DNA of 64,000 bases from Streptantibioticus ferralitis (GTDB lineage: Bacteria; Actinomycetota; Actinomycetes; Streptomycetales; Streptomycetaceae), in assembly GCF_029223525.1 (NCBI RefSeq), contig NZ_JARHTQ010000001.1:1-64000 (forward strand), in the 5' to 3' direction. The notes beneath the pieces were generated by a model. The model had not been told where the DNA came from and did not search any database. It was given only the letters and a program-made list of their open reading frames with translations. Shown here piece by piece: positions 28,920-37,808 of the stretch; positions within the stretch are counted from its first letter, which is position 1; the number at the start of each line of letters is the position of its first letter. The position numbers and the translations under genes were made by a program.

Positions 28920-30383
28920 ATGGAGAAGACGCCTGCTCTCGAAGCAGAAGGCGCCATCGAGACCCGCGGCATCGAGCCCGTCCCCGACTCCGAGCGGCAG
29001 GGCCGCGTCAGAGAGCTCTTCCCCACCTGGGTGGCGGCCAACATCAGCGTCCTGCTGCTCACCATGGGCGCGGGCCTGGTGGTCTCCAACGGCCTGAACT
29101 TCTACCAGGTCCTGCTGGTCGCCGTCCTCGCCCCCATTGTGTCGTACGGCATCGTGGGTGTGCTCACCATCGCGGGCAAGCGCGGTGGCGCGCCCGGTAT
29201 GACGCTCTCGCGCGCGGTCTTCGGCCAGCGCGGCAACCTCCTCCCCGGCGCGGTGACCTGGATCGCACGCTGGGGCTGGGAAACGATCAACGCGGTGACC
29301 GGCGCGTACGCCGTGCTCACCATCCTCAACCTGCTGTTCGGGATCAAGAGCAGCACGCCCCTGATCATCGTCACCCTGCTGTTCTTCGTCGGCGCCACCT
29401 TCACGGTCAGCGGTATGGGCCGCAAGGTGCTGCTGCTGTGCAACCGGTGGTCGGCGTACCTCTTCGGCGCCTTCAGCCTCGCGGTGCTGGGCTATCTGGT
29501 CGCCGACACCAACTGGTCCGCGGTCTTCTCCCGTCCGGCGGGCTCAACCGCGCTGCTGGTGGCCGGAGTTGGCACCATCGCGGCCGGTGGCCTCAGCTGG
29601 GCGCCGTCCGGCGCCGACTTCTCGCGCTACCTGCCGCGCACGGCCTCCAGCAAGGGCATCGTGGGCAACACGGTCGCGGGCGCGGGCATCGTCGTGGTGC
29701 CGCTGGTGCTGATGGGCGCGGTGATGGCGGTCGGTACGCCGGATCTGGCCAAGGCCAGCGACCCGGTCTCGTTCATCGGCAAGCTGCTGCCGATGTGGCT
29801 GTCGGTTCCGTATCTGTTCATCGCGCTGATCGGCATGCTGCTCATCAACAGCATGTCGATGTACTCGGCCGGGTTCACCGCGCAGACCCTGGGTTTCAAG
29901 ATCCCGCGTGCCTGGGCGGTCAGCGTCAACGCGGTCATCAGCCTGGTCTTCGGTTCGCTGCTGATGATCGTGGCGTCCGGCTTCATCAGCTCGTTCATCT
30001 CCTTCCTGACCCTGCTGGCGGTCTCGTTCTCGGCGTGGATCGGCGTCTTCGGCGTCGACATGCTGCGCGGCCGGGAGTACGACCCGAAGGCGCTGATGGA
30101 CACCACCCGTACCAGCGCCTACTGGTACAAGGGCGGCTTCGCCTGGCAGGCGATGACGGCCTGGGCGGCGGGTCTGGTCATCGGTCTGTGCTTCACTTCC
30201 GTCTCCTGGTTCTCCGGCCCGCTGGCCGGCACCTGGCTCGGTAAGAACGGCCTGGGCTGGGCGGTGACGATCGTCATCGCCGCGGTGCTGTACGCGGTGC
30301 TGCCGCGGGAGCAGGCCGCGGTCAGCGGTGAGGCGGCGGAGGCGGTCGAGACCGCCGACCCCGCGAGCGAACTGGTCAGCTGA
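28920..30383 (+). CDS. NCS1 family cytosine/purine permease
   Basis: A 487-aa inner-membrane transporter of the nucleobase:cation symporter-1 family. About twelve hydrophobic helices are visible. Family landmarks are FPTWVAANISVLLLTMGAGL in helix 1, GAPGMTLSRAVFGQRGNLLP, WIARWGWETINAV, the WAPSGADFSRYLP loop and LLINSMSMYSAGFTAQTLG. The substrate is probably cytosine or a purine; allantoin or hydantoin are alternatives. No catabolic genes are adjacent. A hairpin terminator follows the stop codon. Confidence 0.9.
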   Translation: MEKTPALEAEGAIETRGIEPVPDSERQGRVRELFPTWVAANISVLLLTMGAGLVVSNGLNFYQVLLVAVLAPIVSYGIVGVLTIAGKRGGAPGMTLSRAVFGQRGNLLPGAVTWIARWGWETINAVTGAYAVLTILNLLFGIKSSTPLIIVTLLFFVGATFTVSGMGRKVLLLCNRWSAYLFGAFSLAVLGYLVADTNWSAVFSRPAGSTALLVAGVGTIAAGGLSWAPSGADFSRYLPRTASSKGIVGNTVAGAGIVVVPLVLMGAVMAVGTPDLAKASDPVSFIGKLLPMWLSVPYLFIALIGMLLINSMSMYSAGFTAQTLGFKIPRAWAVSVNAVISLVFGSLLMIVASGFISSFISFLTLLAVSFSAWIGVFGVDMLRGREYDPKALMDTTRTSAYWYKGGFAWQAMTAWAAGLVIGLCFTSVSWFSGPLAGTWLGKNGLGWAVTIVIAAVLYAVLPREQAAVSGEAAEAVETADPASELVS

Positions 30384-30401
30384 CCCAACGCCAAGCGCGT
30401 C

Positions 30402-30434
30402 GTCCCCCCTTCGCCGTCTCCGGCGGAGGGGGGA
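30402..30434 (+). terminator. Terminator downstream of the NCS1 permease
   Basis: Arms GTCCCCCCTTCGCCG (30402-30416) and its near complement (30420-30434) pair with one mismatch and are followed by GTTTCTG. It lies 18 bases after the stop. Confidence 0.75.
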
Positions 30435-30435
30435 C

Positions 30436-30840
30436 GTTTCTGTGCGGGGGTGCCGCTTCTGCTGGCGCATCAGCCAGGCCGCGCCCCGGCTGCCGTCTCC
30501 GTAGGGGACGTTGGGAAACCCGCGTGGGAGGTGACGTCCCGTACGGACGGTTGACGACCCGCACGGAATGCTGCGGACCGGCTCGGGACGATGCGGGCCC
30601 CACGGGGACACTGCGTACCCGCGCAGGACTCGGTGCCCCCGCGAGACGCCGCGGCCCGGCCCAGGACGCCACGGACCGGAACGGCCCGGCACTCGCCCTC
30701 AAGGCCGCCCGCGCCCTCGGTGTTCGTTCGACTGCGCCGCCCGCAGCGGAAAGTTCGGGCAGCCCCGCGTCCGGCGCTCCCCCTGCGCCGCCGGTCGATC
30801 CGGTGCCGTCGGCACACAGCGCCCGCCGGTCCGGAAAAGC
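30436..30840. other. Gene-free interval between convergent permease genes
   Basis: About 400 bases with no credible gene. Short open frames exist in all phases but are compositionally random. Short GC-rich motifs recur (GTACGGACGG, GACGATGCGGG, GCGGCCCGG) without a clear repeat unit. Confidence 0.5.
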
Positions 30841-30882
30841 CCGCCGCCCCGGCTCAGCCATGGTGCTGAGCCGGGGCGGCGG
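30841..30882 (-). terminator. Perfect 18-bp terminator downstream of glcP
   Basis: Arms 30841-30858 and 30865-30882 are perfectly complementary (CCGCCGCCCCGGCTCAGC) with the loop CATGGT. On the minus strand the hairpin is followed by GCTTTT, a short U-tract, 30 bases past the glcP stop. Confidence 0.85.
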
Positions 30883-30911
30883 AACTGGAAGAGCGGGCAG
30901 CGGGGGGTGGT

Positions 30912-32342
30912 TTAGCCCATCTCCTCCAGGGCCTTGCCCTTCGTTTCCCGGACGAAGAACGCCACGAAGGGAATCGAGAGGATGGCGAAGAAGGTGTAGA
31001 TCACATAGGCGCCCGACAGGTTCCAGTCGGACAGGGTCGGGAAGCTGACCGTGATCAGCCAGTTGGCGATCCACTGGGCGGCGGCCGCCACACCGAGCGC
31101 CGCGGCGCGGATCTTGTTGGGGAACATCTCGCCGAGCAGCACCCAGACCACCACGCCCCAGGACAGGGCGAAGAACAGCACGAAGGCGTGGGCCGCGCCC
31201 AGCGCGACGGTGCCCTGGAGGTTCGGCAGGTGGATGGCGGCGCCGGAGCCGGTCTTGTACGAGAACGCCCAGGCGGCCAGGCCCAGCGAGATCGCCATAC
31301 CGACGGAGCCGATGAGGGCCAGCGGCTTGCGGCCGATCCGGTCGACGAAGATCATCGCGATCACGGTGCCGATCACGTTGATGATCGACGTGGTGAACGA
31401 GTAGAGGAACGAGCTGGACGGGTCGATACCGACCGACTGCCACAGCGACGCCGAGTAGTAGAAGATCACGTTGATGCCGACGAGCTGCTGGAAGACGGAC
31501 AGGCCGATACCGACCCACACGATCGGCAGGAAGCCCGCCCTGCCACCGAGCAGGTCCTTGAACCTCGCCTTGTGCTCGCGGTGCATGCCCTGGCGGATCT
31601 CGGCGACCCGGGCGTCGAGGTCGGCGCCGTTGCCCTCGACCTCGGCGAGGACCTTCTGCGCGTCGGCCTCACGGCCGACGGAGATCAGGAAGCGCGGCGA
31701 CTCCGGGATCGCGAGGGACAGCAGTCCGTAGAGCGCGGCGGGCACGACCATCACACCGAGCATCCACTGCCAGGCCTCCAGGCCGCCGATCTTGCCGCGC
31801 TGCTGGCCGTTGGCCATCTGCAGGATGCCGTAGTTGACCAGCTGCGATATCGCGATGCCGATGACGATCGCGGCCTGCTGGAAAGAGCCGAGGCGTCCGC
31901 GGTAGGCGGGGGGTGCGACCTCGGCGATGTACGCGGGGCCGATCACCGAGGCCATGCCGATGGCGAAGCCACCGATCACCCGCCACAGGGTGAGGTCCCA
32001 CACCGCGAACGGCAGCGCCGAGCCGATCGCGCTGACCACGAAGAGGATCGAGGCGATCTGCATGACGCGGATGCGGCCGATGCGGTCGGCGATGCGGCCC
32101 GCGGTCGCGGCGCCGATCGCGCACCCGAGCAGTGCCGCGGCGACCACCTGGGCGAGCAGGGCGTGGCCGATGCCGAACTTGCCCTGGATGCCGTTGACCG
32201 CACCGTTGATCACGGAGCTGTCGTAGCCGAAGAGGAATCCGCCCATGGCTGCGGCGGCGGTGATGAAGATGACATGGCCGAGGTGGTCCGGCGCGGCCTT
32301 ATGGCCGCCGGGCGCTACGTCCGATGCGGTGCTGGTGGTCAA
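30912..32342 (-). CDS. glcP: MFS glucose/sugar:proton symporter (GlcP-like)
   Basis: A 476-aa sugar porter with 12 predicted membrane helices. The sugar-porter signatures are present: GYDSSVINGAVNGIQ in helix 1, ADRIGRIRVM, PESPRFLIS before the central loop, QQLVGINVIFYYSASLWQS in helix 7, FVDRIGRKPLALIG, and the ending FFVRETKGKALEEM. In Streptomyces coelicolor the major glucose permease GlcP is encoded beside smc, as here, so glucose uptake supporting glucose kinase-dependent repression is likely. The upstream region is unusually AT-rich and holds a 15-bp palindrome. Confidence 0.88.
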   Translation of the reverse strand: MTTSTASDVAPGGHKAAPDHLGHVIFITAAAAMGGFLFGYDSSVINGAVNGIQGKFGIGHALLAQVVAAALLGCAIGAATAGRIADRIGRIRVMQIASILFVVSAIGSALPFAVWDLTLWRVIGGFAIGMASVIGPAYIAEVAPPAYRGRLGSFQQAAIVIGIAISQLVNYGILQMANGQQRGKIGGLEAWQWMLGVMVVPAALYGLLSLAIPESPRFLISVGREADAQKVLAEVEGNGADLDARVAEIRQGMHREHKARFKDLLGGRAGFLPIVWVGIGLSVFQQLVGINVIFYYSASLWQSVGIDPSSSFLYSFTTSIINVIGTVIAMIFVDRIGRKPLALIGSVGMAISLGLAAWAFSYKTGSGAAIHLPNLQGTVALGAAHAFVLFFALSWGVVVWVLLGEMFPNKIRAAALGVAAAAQWIANWLITVSFPTLSDWNLSGAYVIYTFFAILSIPFVAFFVRETKGKALEEMG

Positions 32343-32541
32343 CGTGAACTCCTGGGGCTCTGCACAGAGCCCTCCCGTGGGGGCCTGGATCTTCGATTGC
32401 TTCGAGTGTCAGGCGGTCCGTCGACCGTCACCACTCGGCTATCCATCGAAAGTTAAAGCGACGTTGCAGAGACTATGCCTTCAAGTTTCGAAGTCAAGAG
32501 GGGGTGGTGGGTCTCCTTGGACATAATTCCGGTCACATGAT

Positions 32542-32556
32542 GTTCATATATTGAAC
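32542..32556. promoter_or_regulatory. 15-bp AT-rich palindrome upstream of glcP
   Basis: GTTCA-TATAT-TGAAC, a perfect 5+5 inverted repeat in an AT-rich stretch, 200 bases upstream of glcP and 53 bases past the smc stop. It looks like a dimeric repressor operator rather than a terminator. The cognate regulator is unknown. Confidence 0.45.
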
Positions 32557-32609
32557 TTTTGATGGAAGCGTCGCCAAGCCGATACAAGAGGTACGCGGAG
32601 GCGGTCGGA

Positions 32610-35600
32610 CTACTTCTTGCCGTCCCGCAACCGCTGGCTGATCACCTTCGAGACCCCGTCGCCCTGCATCGACACGCCGTACAGCGCGTCGGCGACCTCC
32701 ATCGTGCGCTTCTGGTGGGTGATCACGATGAGCTGCGAACTCTCCTGGAGCTCCTTCATGATCCGAATCAGACGCTGAAGGTTGGTGTCATCGAGCGCCG
32801 CTTCGACCTCGTCCATCACATAGAACGGGCTGGGCCGGGCCTTGAAGATCGACACCAGCAGCGCCACCGCGGTCAGCGACCGTTCGCCGCCGGAGAGCAG
32901 TGAGAGCCGCTTGACCTTCTTGCCCGGCGGCCGGGCCTCGACCTCGACGCCGGTGGCCAGCATGTCGTCAGGATCGGTGAGGATCAGCCGGCCTTCACCA
33001 CCCGGGAACAACCGGGAGAAAACCCCCTCGAACTCCCGTGCCGTGTCGTGGTAGGCGGCCGTGAACACCTGCTCGACGCGCTCGTCGACCTCCTTGACCA
33101 CCTGCAACAGGTCGGCGCGGGTCTTCTTGAGGTCTTCCAACTGCTCGGAGAGGAACTTGTGCCGCTCCTCCAGGGCCGCGAACTCCTCAAGGGCGAGCGG
33201 GTTGACCTTGCCCAACTGCTGGTATGCCTTCTCGGCGGCCCGCAGCCGCTTCTCCTGCTCGGCGCGCACATACGGGCGGGGCGCGGCCTCGGTGTCCGGC
33301 GCCTCGCCCTCGGCGGGCGAGATCGGCGCTGCGGCGTGAAGCGCCTCGGTCGAAGGTGGTGGAGGGAGCCGGGTGGGCGGCGGTACCGGCTGGTCGGGGC
33401 CGTACTCGGCGACCAGCCCGGCCGGTTCGATCCCGTGCTCCTCCAGCGCCTTGGCTTCCAGCTGTTCGATCCGCAGCCGCTTCTCGGCGCCCAGCACCTC
33501 GCCGCGGTGCACCGAGTCGGTGAGTTTGTCCAGCTCGGACTTCAGGCCGCGTGAGGCGTCCCGTTCGGCTGCCAGCCGGGACTCGCGCTCGGCCTTCGCC
33601 CGCTCGGCCGCCGACCGCTCGCGCTCGGCGCGGGCCAGCGAGACGGTCACGTACTCCAGCAGTCCCCGCGCACCGGCCAGCACGGCGGAGGCCACGCGTG
33701 CCTCGTACTCCTGGCGCGCCTTGCGGCGGTCGGCGCGCGCCCGCGCTTCGCGCTCCATCCGCGCCCCCCGGTCCAGCGCGTCGGCGCGGCCCGCGAGCGC
33801 CTTGACCCGCTCCTCGTGGGTACGCAGTTGCAGCCGCGCCTCCATCTCGGTCTGGCGGGCGTTGGCGCCGTCGGCGGCGAGCCGGTCACGTTGCGAGGTG
33901 TCCGGCTCCTCCTCGGCCGGTGACTGCTCGGCCTCGTGCGACCGCTCGGTCAGCTCGGTCAGCTCCGCGCCGGCCCGGGCCAGTGCCTCCTCCGCGCGGG
34001 CGACGGCTGCCGCGGCGCGTTCGGCTTCGCCCGCCGCGCCGCGTGCCTGCCCGCCGAGGCGTCCCAGCTGCTGGGCGACCGCCGACTTCTCCTTCTCCGC
34101 GTCCCGCCGCCGGGCGGCGAGTTCCTCCACCGCCCGGGCGCTGTCGGTCCGGCGCTCCTTCGCCCGGGCCTGGACCACGGTGAGCTCCTCGCAGCGCACC
34201 GCGAGCCGCCGCAGCTCGGCCGCCGCCTCGTCCACCGCGGCCTGTACCTCCAGCAGGCTGGGCGCTCCTGCCGAGCCGCCCTGCCCGAAGTGCGCCGCCA
34301 GGACATCGCCGTCGGCGGTTACGGCGGTCAGCTGAGGGTGCCGGGCGATCAGCGCTTCGGCGTCCGCGAGGGTGCCCACCACCACGGTGTCCCGCAGCAG
34401 CCGCCGCAGTGCGGGTACCAACTCCGCCGGCCCGCTGACGAGTTCGGCGGCAGGCCGAGCGCCGCTGGGAAACGATTCGGCAGCCCCGGCGGGGTCGACG
34501 TGCCGCGGCCCGGGCGCGGCGCCCGTGTCCGGGCGGGCGTCGGAGGCCACCGGCGCTCCCGAGGTGCCCCCGGAGGAGTCGGCCTCCGGTGCCGCGCCGA
34601 TGAGGAGCGCGGCCCGCCCCGCGTCGTCCTTACGCAGCAGCCGCAGGGCGTTGGCGGCGGCAGCGGGGTGGGCCACCGCGACGGCGTCGGCGGCCGCGCC
34701 CAGGGCGGCGGCGACGGGGACCTCGAATCCCGGCGCCACGGTGAGGAGTTCGGCGGCCGGGCCGAGCAGCCCGGTCAGCCGGTCGTCGGCGCCGAGCAGT
34801 ATGCCCGTACCGTCCTTGCGGCGCAGGCCGAGTGCCAGGGCGTCGTGCCGGGCGGCGAGCGCCGCGCGTTCGCGCTCCGCCGTGGTGGCGGCTTCGCGGG
34901 CGGCGGCCAGCTCTTCCTCGGCCCGCTCCTGCTCGCGCTTGGCGGACTCGTAGCGTTCCTCCAACTCGGCGTCGTCCACCGCCAGGCCGTCGACCTGGGC
35001 GCGCAGTTGCTCGTACTCCTCCTGCGCGGTCACCGCGCGCTCCGCCGCCTCGTCGCGGGCGGCGGTCAGCCGGCCGATCTCGGCCTCGGCGGCGCTCGCC
35101 CGGCTGCGGGCCGCGTTGACCTGGCCGTGCAGCCGGGCCAGGCCCTCGCGGCGGTCGGCGATCGCCCTGGCGGCCGCCTTGAGCCGCTGGTCCTCCTGGG
35201 CGAGCGCGCGTTCCAGCTCGGCGCGGTGGGCGACGGTGTCCTCCAGCGCGAACTGCGCGGCCTCCAGCGCCGCGGTCAGCTCGGCCTCCTGCTCGCGGAT
35301 CCGGGCGGCCTCGCGCTCCATCTCCTCCGGGTCCCGGCCGCGCCGCTCCTCGGGCTGCTGCGCGGTGGCGTGTTTGACCTTCTGCTCGGCCAGGCCGATG
35401 GTGCCCCGTACCCGCTCGGCGAGTTGCGACAGTGCGTACCAGCTCTGCTGGGCCTCGGCGAGGCGCGGCCCGATCTGGCGTACCTGCTCCTCCAGTTGGG
35501 CTTCGCGCCGGATCGCGGCGGCCAGTTCGGTCTCGACGGCGTCGCGGCGCTCCTTGAGTGCCGTCTCGTCGGCGATCTCGGTGCGCAGCGCGGCGCGCAG

Positions 35601-36308
35601 GGTGACCAGGTCGTCCGCGAGCAGCCGCAGCCGGGCGTCCCGAAGGTCGGCCTGGATGACGGCGGCGCGGCGGGCGACGGCGGCCTGCCGGCCCAGTGGC
35701 TTGAGCTGGCGGCGCAACTCGGCGGTGAGGTCGGTGACGCGCGCGAGGTTGGCCTGCATCGCGTCCAGTTTGCGAAGCGCCTTCTCCTTGCGCTTGCGGT
35801 GCTTGAGGACGCCCGCCGCCTCCTCGATGAAGGCGCGGCGGCCCATCGGGTCGGCGTGCAGTACGGAGTCGAGCTGGCCCTGGCCGACGATGACGTGCAT
35901 CTCGCGGCCGATACCGGAGTCGGACAGCAGTTCCTGGATGTCGAGGAGTCGGCAGGTGTCGCCGTTGATCTGGTACTCGCTGCCGCCGTTGCGGAACATC
36001 GTCCGCGTGATGGTGACCTCGGCGTAGTCGATGGGCAGTGCGCCATCGCTGTTGTCGACGGTGAGGGAGACCTCTGCGCGGCCGAGCGGCGGGCGACCGG
36101 TGGTGCCCGCGAAGATCACGTCCTCCATCTTGCCGCCGCGCAGGCTCTTGGCCCCCTGTTCACCCATGACCCAGGACAGGGCGTCCACCACATTGGACTT
36201 GCCCGAGCCGTTGGGGCCGACGACGCAGGTGATGCCGGGTTCGAAGCGCAGGGTCGTGGCCGAGGCAAAGGATTTGAACCCACGCAGGGTCAAGCTCTTC
36301 AGATGCAC
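32610..36308 (-). CDS. smc: Chromosome segregation ATPase SMC
   Basis: The 1232-aa SMC subunit of condensin, which compacts and segregates chromosomes with ScpA/ScpB. Walker A is VGPNGSGKSNVVDALSWVMG at about residues 31-50; QGQLDSVLHADPMGRRAFIE follows. Two long coiled coils flank the hinge near residues 500-660, which holds an extra Gly/Ala/Ser/Pro-rich insert (around SSGGTSGAPVASDARPDTG). The C-terminal head has the signature LSLLSGGERSLTAVALL and Walker B PFYVMDEVEAALDD. Start ATG at 36308. A Pro-rich insert in the C-terminal coiled coil (PVPPPTRLPPPPS) is notable but actinomycete-typical. Confidence 0.97.
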   Translation of the reverse strand: MHLKSLTLRGFKSFASATTLRFEPGITCVVGPNGSGKSNVVDALSWVMGEQGAKSLRGGKMEDVIFAGTTGRPPLGRAEVSLTVDNSDGALPIDYAEVTITRTMFRNGGSEYQINGDTCRLLDIQELLSDSGIGREMHVIVGQGQLDSVLHADPMGRRAFIEEAAGVLKHRKRKEKALRKLDAMQANLARVTDLTAELRRQLKPLGRQAAVARRAAVIQADLRDARLRLLADDLVTLRAALRTEIADETALKERRDAVETELAAAIRREAQLEEQVRQIGPRLAEAQQSWYALSQLAERVRGTIGLAEQKVKHATAQQPEERRGRDPEEMEREAARIREQEAELTAALEAAQFALEDTVAHRAELERALAQEDQRLKAAARAIADRREGLARLHGQVNAARSRASAAEAEIGRLTAARDEAAERAVTAQEEYEQLRAQVDGLAVDDAELEERYESAKREQERAEEELAAAREAATTAERERAALAARHDALALGLRRKDGTGILLGADDRLTGLLGPAAELLTVAPGFEVPVAAALGAAADAVAVAHPAAAANALRLLRKDDAGRAALLIGAAPEADSSGGTSGAPVASDARPDTGAAPGPRHVDPAGAAESFPSGARPAAELVSGPAELVPALRRLLRDTVVVGTLADAEALIARHPQLTAVTADGDVLAAHFGQGGSAGAPSLLEVQAAVDEAAAELRRLAVRCEELTVVQARAKERRTDSARAVEELAARRRDAEKEKSAVAQQLGRLGGQARGAAGEAERAAAAVARAEEALARAGAELTELTERSHEAEQSPAEEEPDTSQRDRLAADGANARQTEMEARLQLRTHEERVKALAGRADALDRGARMEREARARADRRKARQEYEARVASAVLAGARGLLEYVTVSLARAERERSAAERAKAERESRLAAERDASRGLKSELDKLTDSVHRGEVLGAEKRLRIEQLEAKALEEHGIEPAGLVAEYGPDQPVPPPTRLPPPPSTEALHAAAPISPAEGEAPDTEAAPRPYVRAEQEKRLRAAEKAYQQLGKVNPLALEEFAALEERHKFLSEQLEDLKKTRADLLQVVKEVDERVEQVFTAAYHDTAREFEGVFSRLFPGGEGRLILTDPDDMLATGVEVEARPPGKKVKRLSLLSGGERSLTAVALLVSIFKARPSPFYVMDEVEAALDDTNLQRLIRIMKELQESSQLIVITHQKRTMEVADALYGVSMQGDGVSKVISQRLRDGKK

Positions 36309-36469
36309 GCCGAGCTCTCCTCCTCCGCTCCGCAGCGGCAGCCGCTGATGTCGCTGTCGAGGAGTCGGACTCTACAGTTCGGGCCCGGTTTCGCCGGGGA
36401 GGATGCAGGGCACACCAGAGGTTAAGAACCGAAGAGGATCACGGGGGTGTGGCAAGGGGGGACACGACG

Positions 36470-36491
36470 AAGGGACGCCGAAGCGTCCCTT
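36470..36491 (-). terminator. Hairpin downstream of the 66-aa gene
   Basis: AAGGGACGC (36470-36478) pairs perfectly with GCGTCCCTT (36483-36491) around the tetraloop CGAA (UUCG on the transcript). It lies between the 66-aa coiled-coil gene and smc and probably separates their transcripts. Confidence 0.7.
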
Positions 36492-36558
36492 TACAGAACT
36501 TCAAGCGGTGTGCTGATCCGGACCGAGCGGTATCGGCCGGGTCAAGCCAGCAGCCGGA

Positions 36559-36759
36559 TCAAGCCAGCGCGGGCTCCGCCTGGGGAACGTCGATGGAGCT
36601 GAGCAGCGACTCTTCACGCGACGAAGCCAGAGCGTCGTTCTCGGCCTGGATCCGTACGAGCTCGGACTCCAGGTCCTGTACACGCTGCTGAAGCCGTCGC
36701 ATCTCGGCGAGGAGTCGCGGGTCGGGACCGCCGACGTAACCGAGAAGCGCCTTTGCCAT
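36559..36759 (-). CDS. Small conserved coiled-coil protein (66 aa)
   Basis: A 66-aa protein from an ATG at 36759 with GGAGGA 9 bases upstream. The N-terminus MAKALLGYVGGPDPRLLAEM is followed by an ideal heptad coiled coil (RRLQQRVQDLESELVRIQAE) and an acidic end. I recognise it as a small protein conserved in actinobacteria, but no function is assigned. The longer in-frame reading upstream is low-complexity and was not used. It sits 250 bases upstream of smc on the same strand, separated by a hairpin. Confidence 0.8.
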   Translation of the reverse strand: MAKALLGYVGGPDPRLLAEMRRLQQRVQDLESELVRIQAENDALASSREESLLSSIDVPQAEPALA

Positions 36760-37112
36760 GATGGATGGTCCTCCACGCTGAGTGACCGACCTGAGCGGTG
36801 TGGGTCGTGAGGGGGTTACCGCACCCGCCGTTTGCGCCGCCGCCGTTGTCCTTCTCACAGCCAAACAGCTAAGGTGCGCGGGGCTTCCAGCGTCTCACCA
36901 AATGGTTTGACGGTCAACACGATCACACCCCAGTCGTGCGGCGCGCCGTCAACGTCACGCGGCGCGTCACTCGCCGCGGGGGCACCCGCAGGGGGCTCAG
37001 AGATCATCCTTTCGCGGCAGCCTGGCACGCCGGTGCCGAAATGGCAACTGCCGAAACTGAGCTGTGCCGACCAATTGCCCGCAGCTTATGCGCGGGCCCG
37101 CGGATGACGCCA
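36760..37112. other. Gene-free interval upstream of the 66-aa gene
   Basis: About 350 bases with no credible gene. It is less GC-rich than its neighbours (for example 36850-36930) and probably holds the promoter of the 66-aa gene on the minus strand. Confidence 0.5.
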
Positions 37113-37481
37113 TCAGCGAGTGCTGAATCTGTCATATCCGCCGCGCGGCACACCCCAGATCTCTGTGACACCATCCACCCGACCTGGGGTTTCGCCAGCT
37201 CTGAGCCAGTCGAGCAGTCGCTCGCACCGCCCCCTGGTGCCCTCCGCGACAACCTGCACGCGCCCGTCGGCGAGGTTGGAGACGTAGCCGGAGAGGCCGC
37301 CGATCTCCAGTGCCGTGGCCCGGGTCCACCAGCGGAACCCGACGCCCTGGACCCGGCCGCGTACCCATGCGGTCAGCCGCACCTCCTCGGCGGCGGCGCC
37401 GATGACGGCGTGACCCTGTTGGGCGTTGTCCGCGTCACCGTTTCGGGTGCCCCCATCACCATTGCGGGCAGAGTCGTTCAC
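37113..37481 (-). CDS. acyP: Acylphosphatase
   Basis: Acylphosphatase hydrolyses carboxyl-phosphate bonds of acylphosphates. The domain is the C-terminal 90 residues of a 122-aa protein: [20 protein letters not shown] with the catalytic arginine, and [20 protein letters not shown] with the catalytic asparagine in the SN motif. A hydrophilic N-terminal extension of about 30 residues has no parallel in short family members. The GTG at 37481 is preferred because AGAGGGA lies 9 bases upstream. An ATG 11 codons earlier is possible. Confidence 0.92.
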   Translation of the reverse strand: MNDSARNGDGGTRNGDADNAQQGHAVIGAAAEEVRLTAWVRGRVQGVGFRWWTRATALEIGGLSGYVSNLADGRVQVVAEGTRGRCERLLDWLRAGETPGRVDGVTEIWGVPRGGYDRFSTR

Positions 37482-37808
37482 CGGGTCGTCCCTCTCGATA
37501 TGGCGTGCGTCCAACCCCCTGGCATATGCCCGGGTCGGCGGGTCGGCTGGCCGTGCGCACCGGGGTCCGGGGCGGCCGACGGAAGTTACCGTACGCGGGC
37601 GCCAACGGGCCGGACGCGAGCCGTCGGCCGATCAGTCACCGCACCTCCGTGAAATGCGGCATCCCGTCAATTACGTGGGCTTCGCTCCGATAACGGCCGG
37701 GGTTCGATACAGTCACGCCGCATCAGGACTCACTCGTTCGAGTGAAAGCAGGTGCCGTTCCGCGCCCCCGCGGGGCACAGCCGACACCGGGAAGCGAGGA
37801 CCGCGCAG

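Noticed and set aside
30436-30840. Short open frames in the gap between the two permease genes
   Set aside because: They occur in several phases at once, are Arg/Pro-rich and show no start signals.
28920-32342. Catabolic operon around the two permeases
   Set aside because: The permeases are convergent, each with its own terminator, and no enzyme genes adjoin them.
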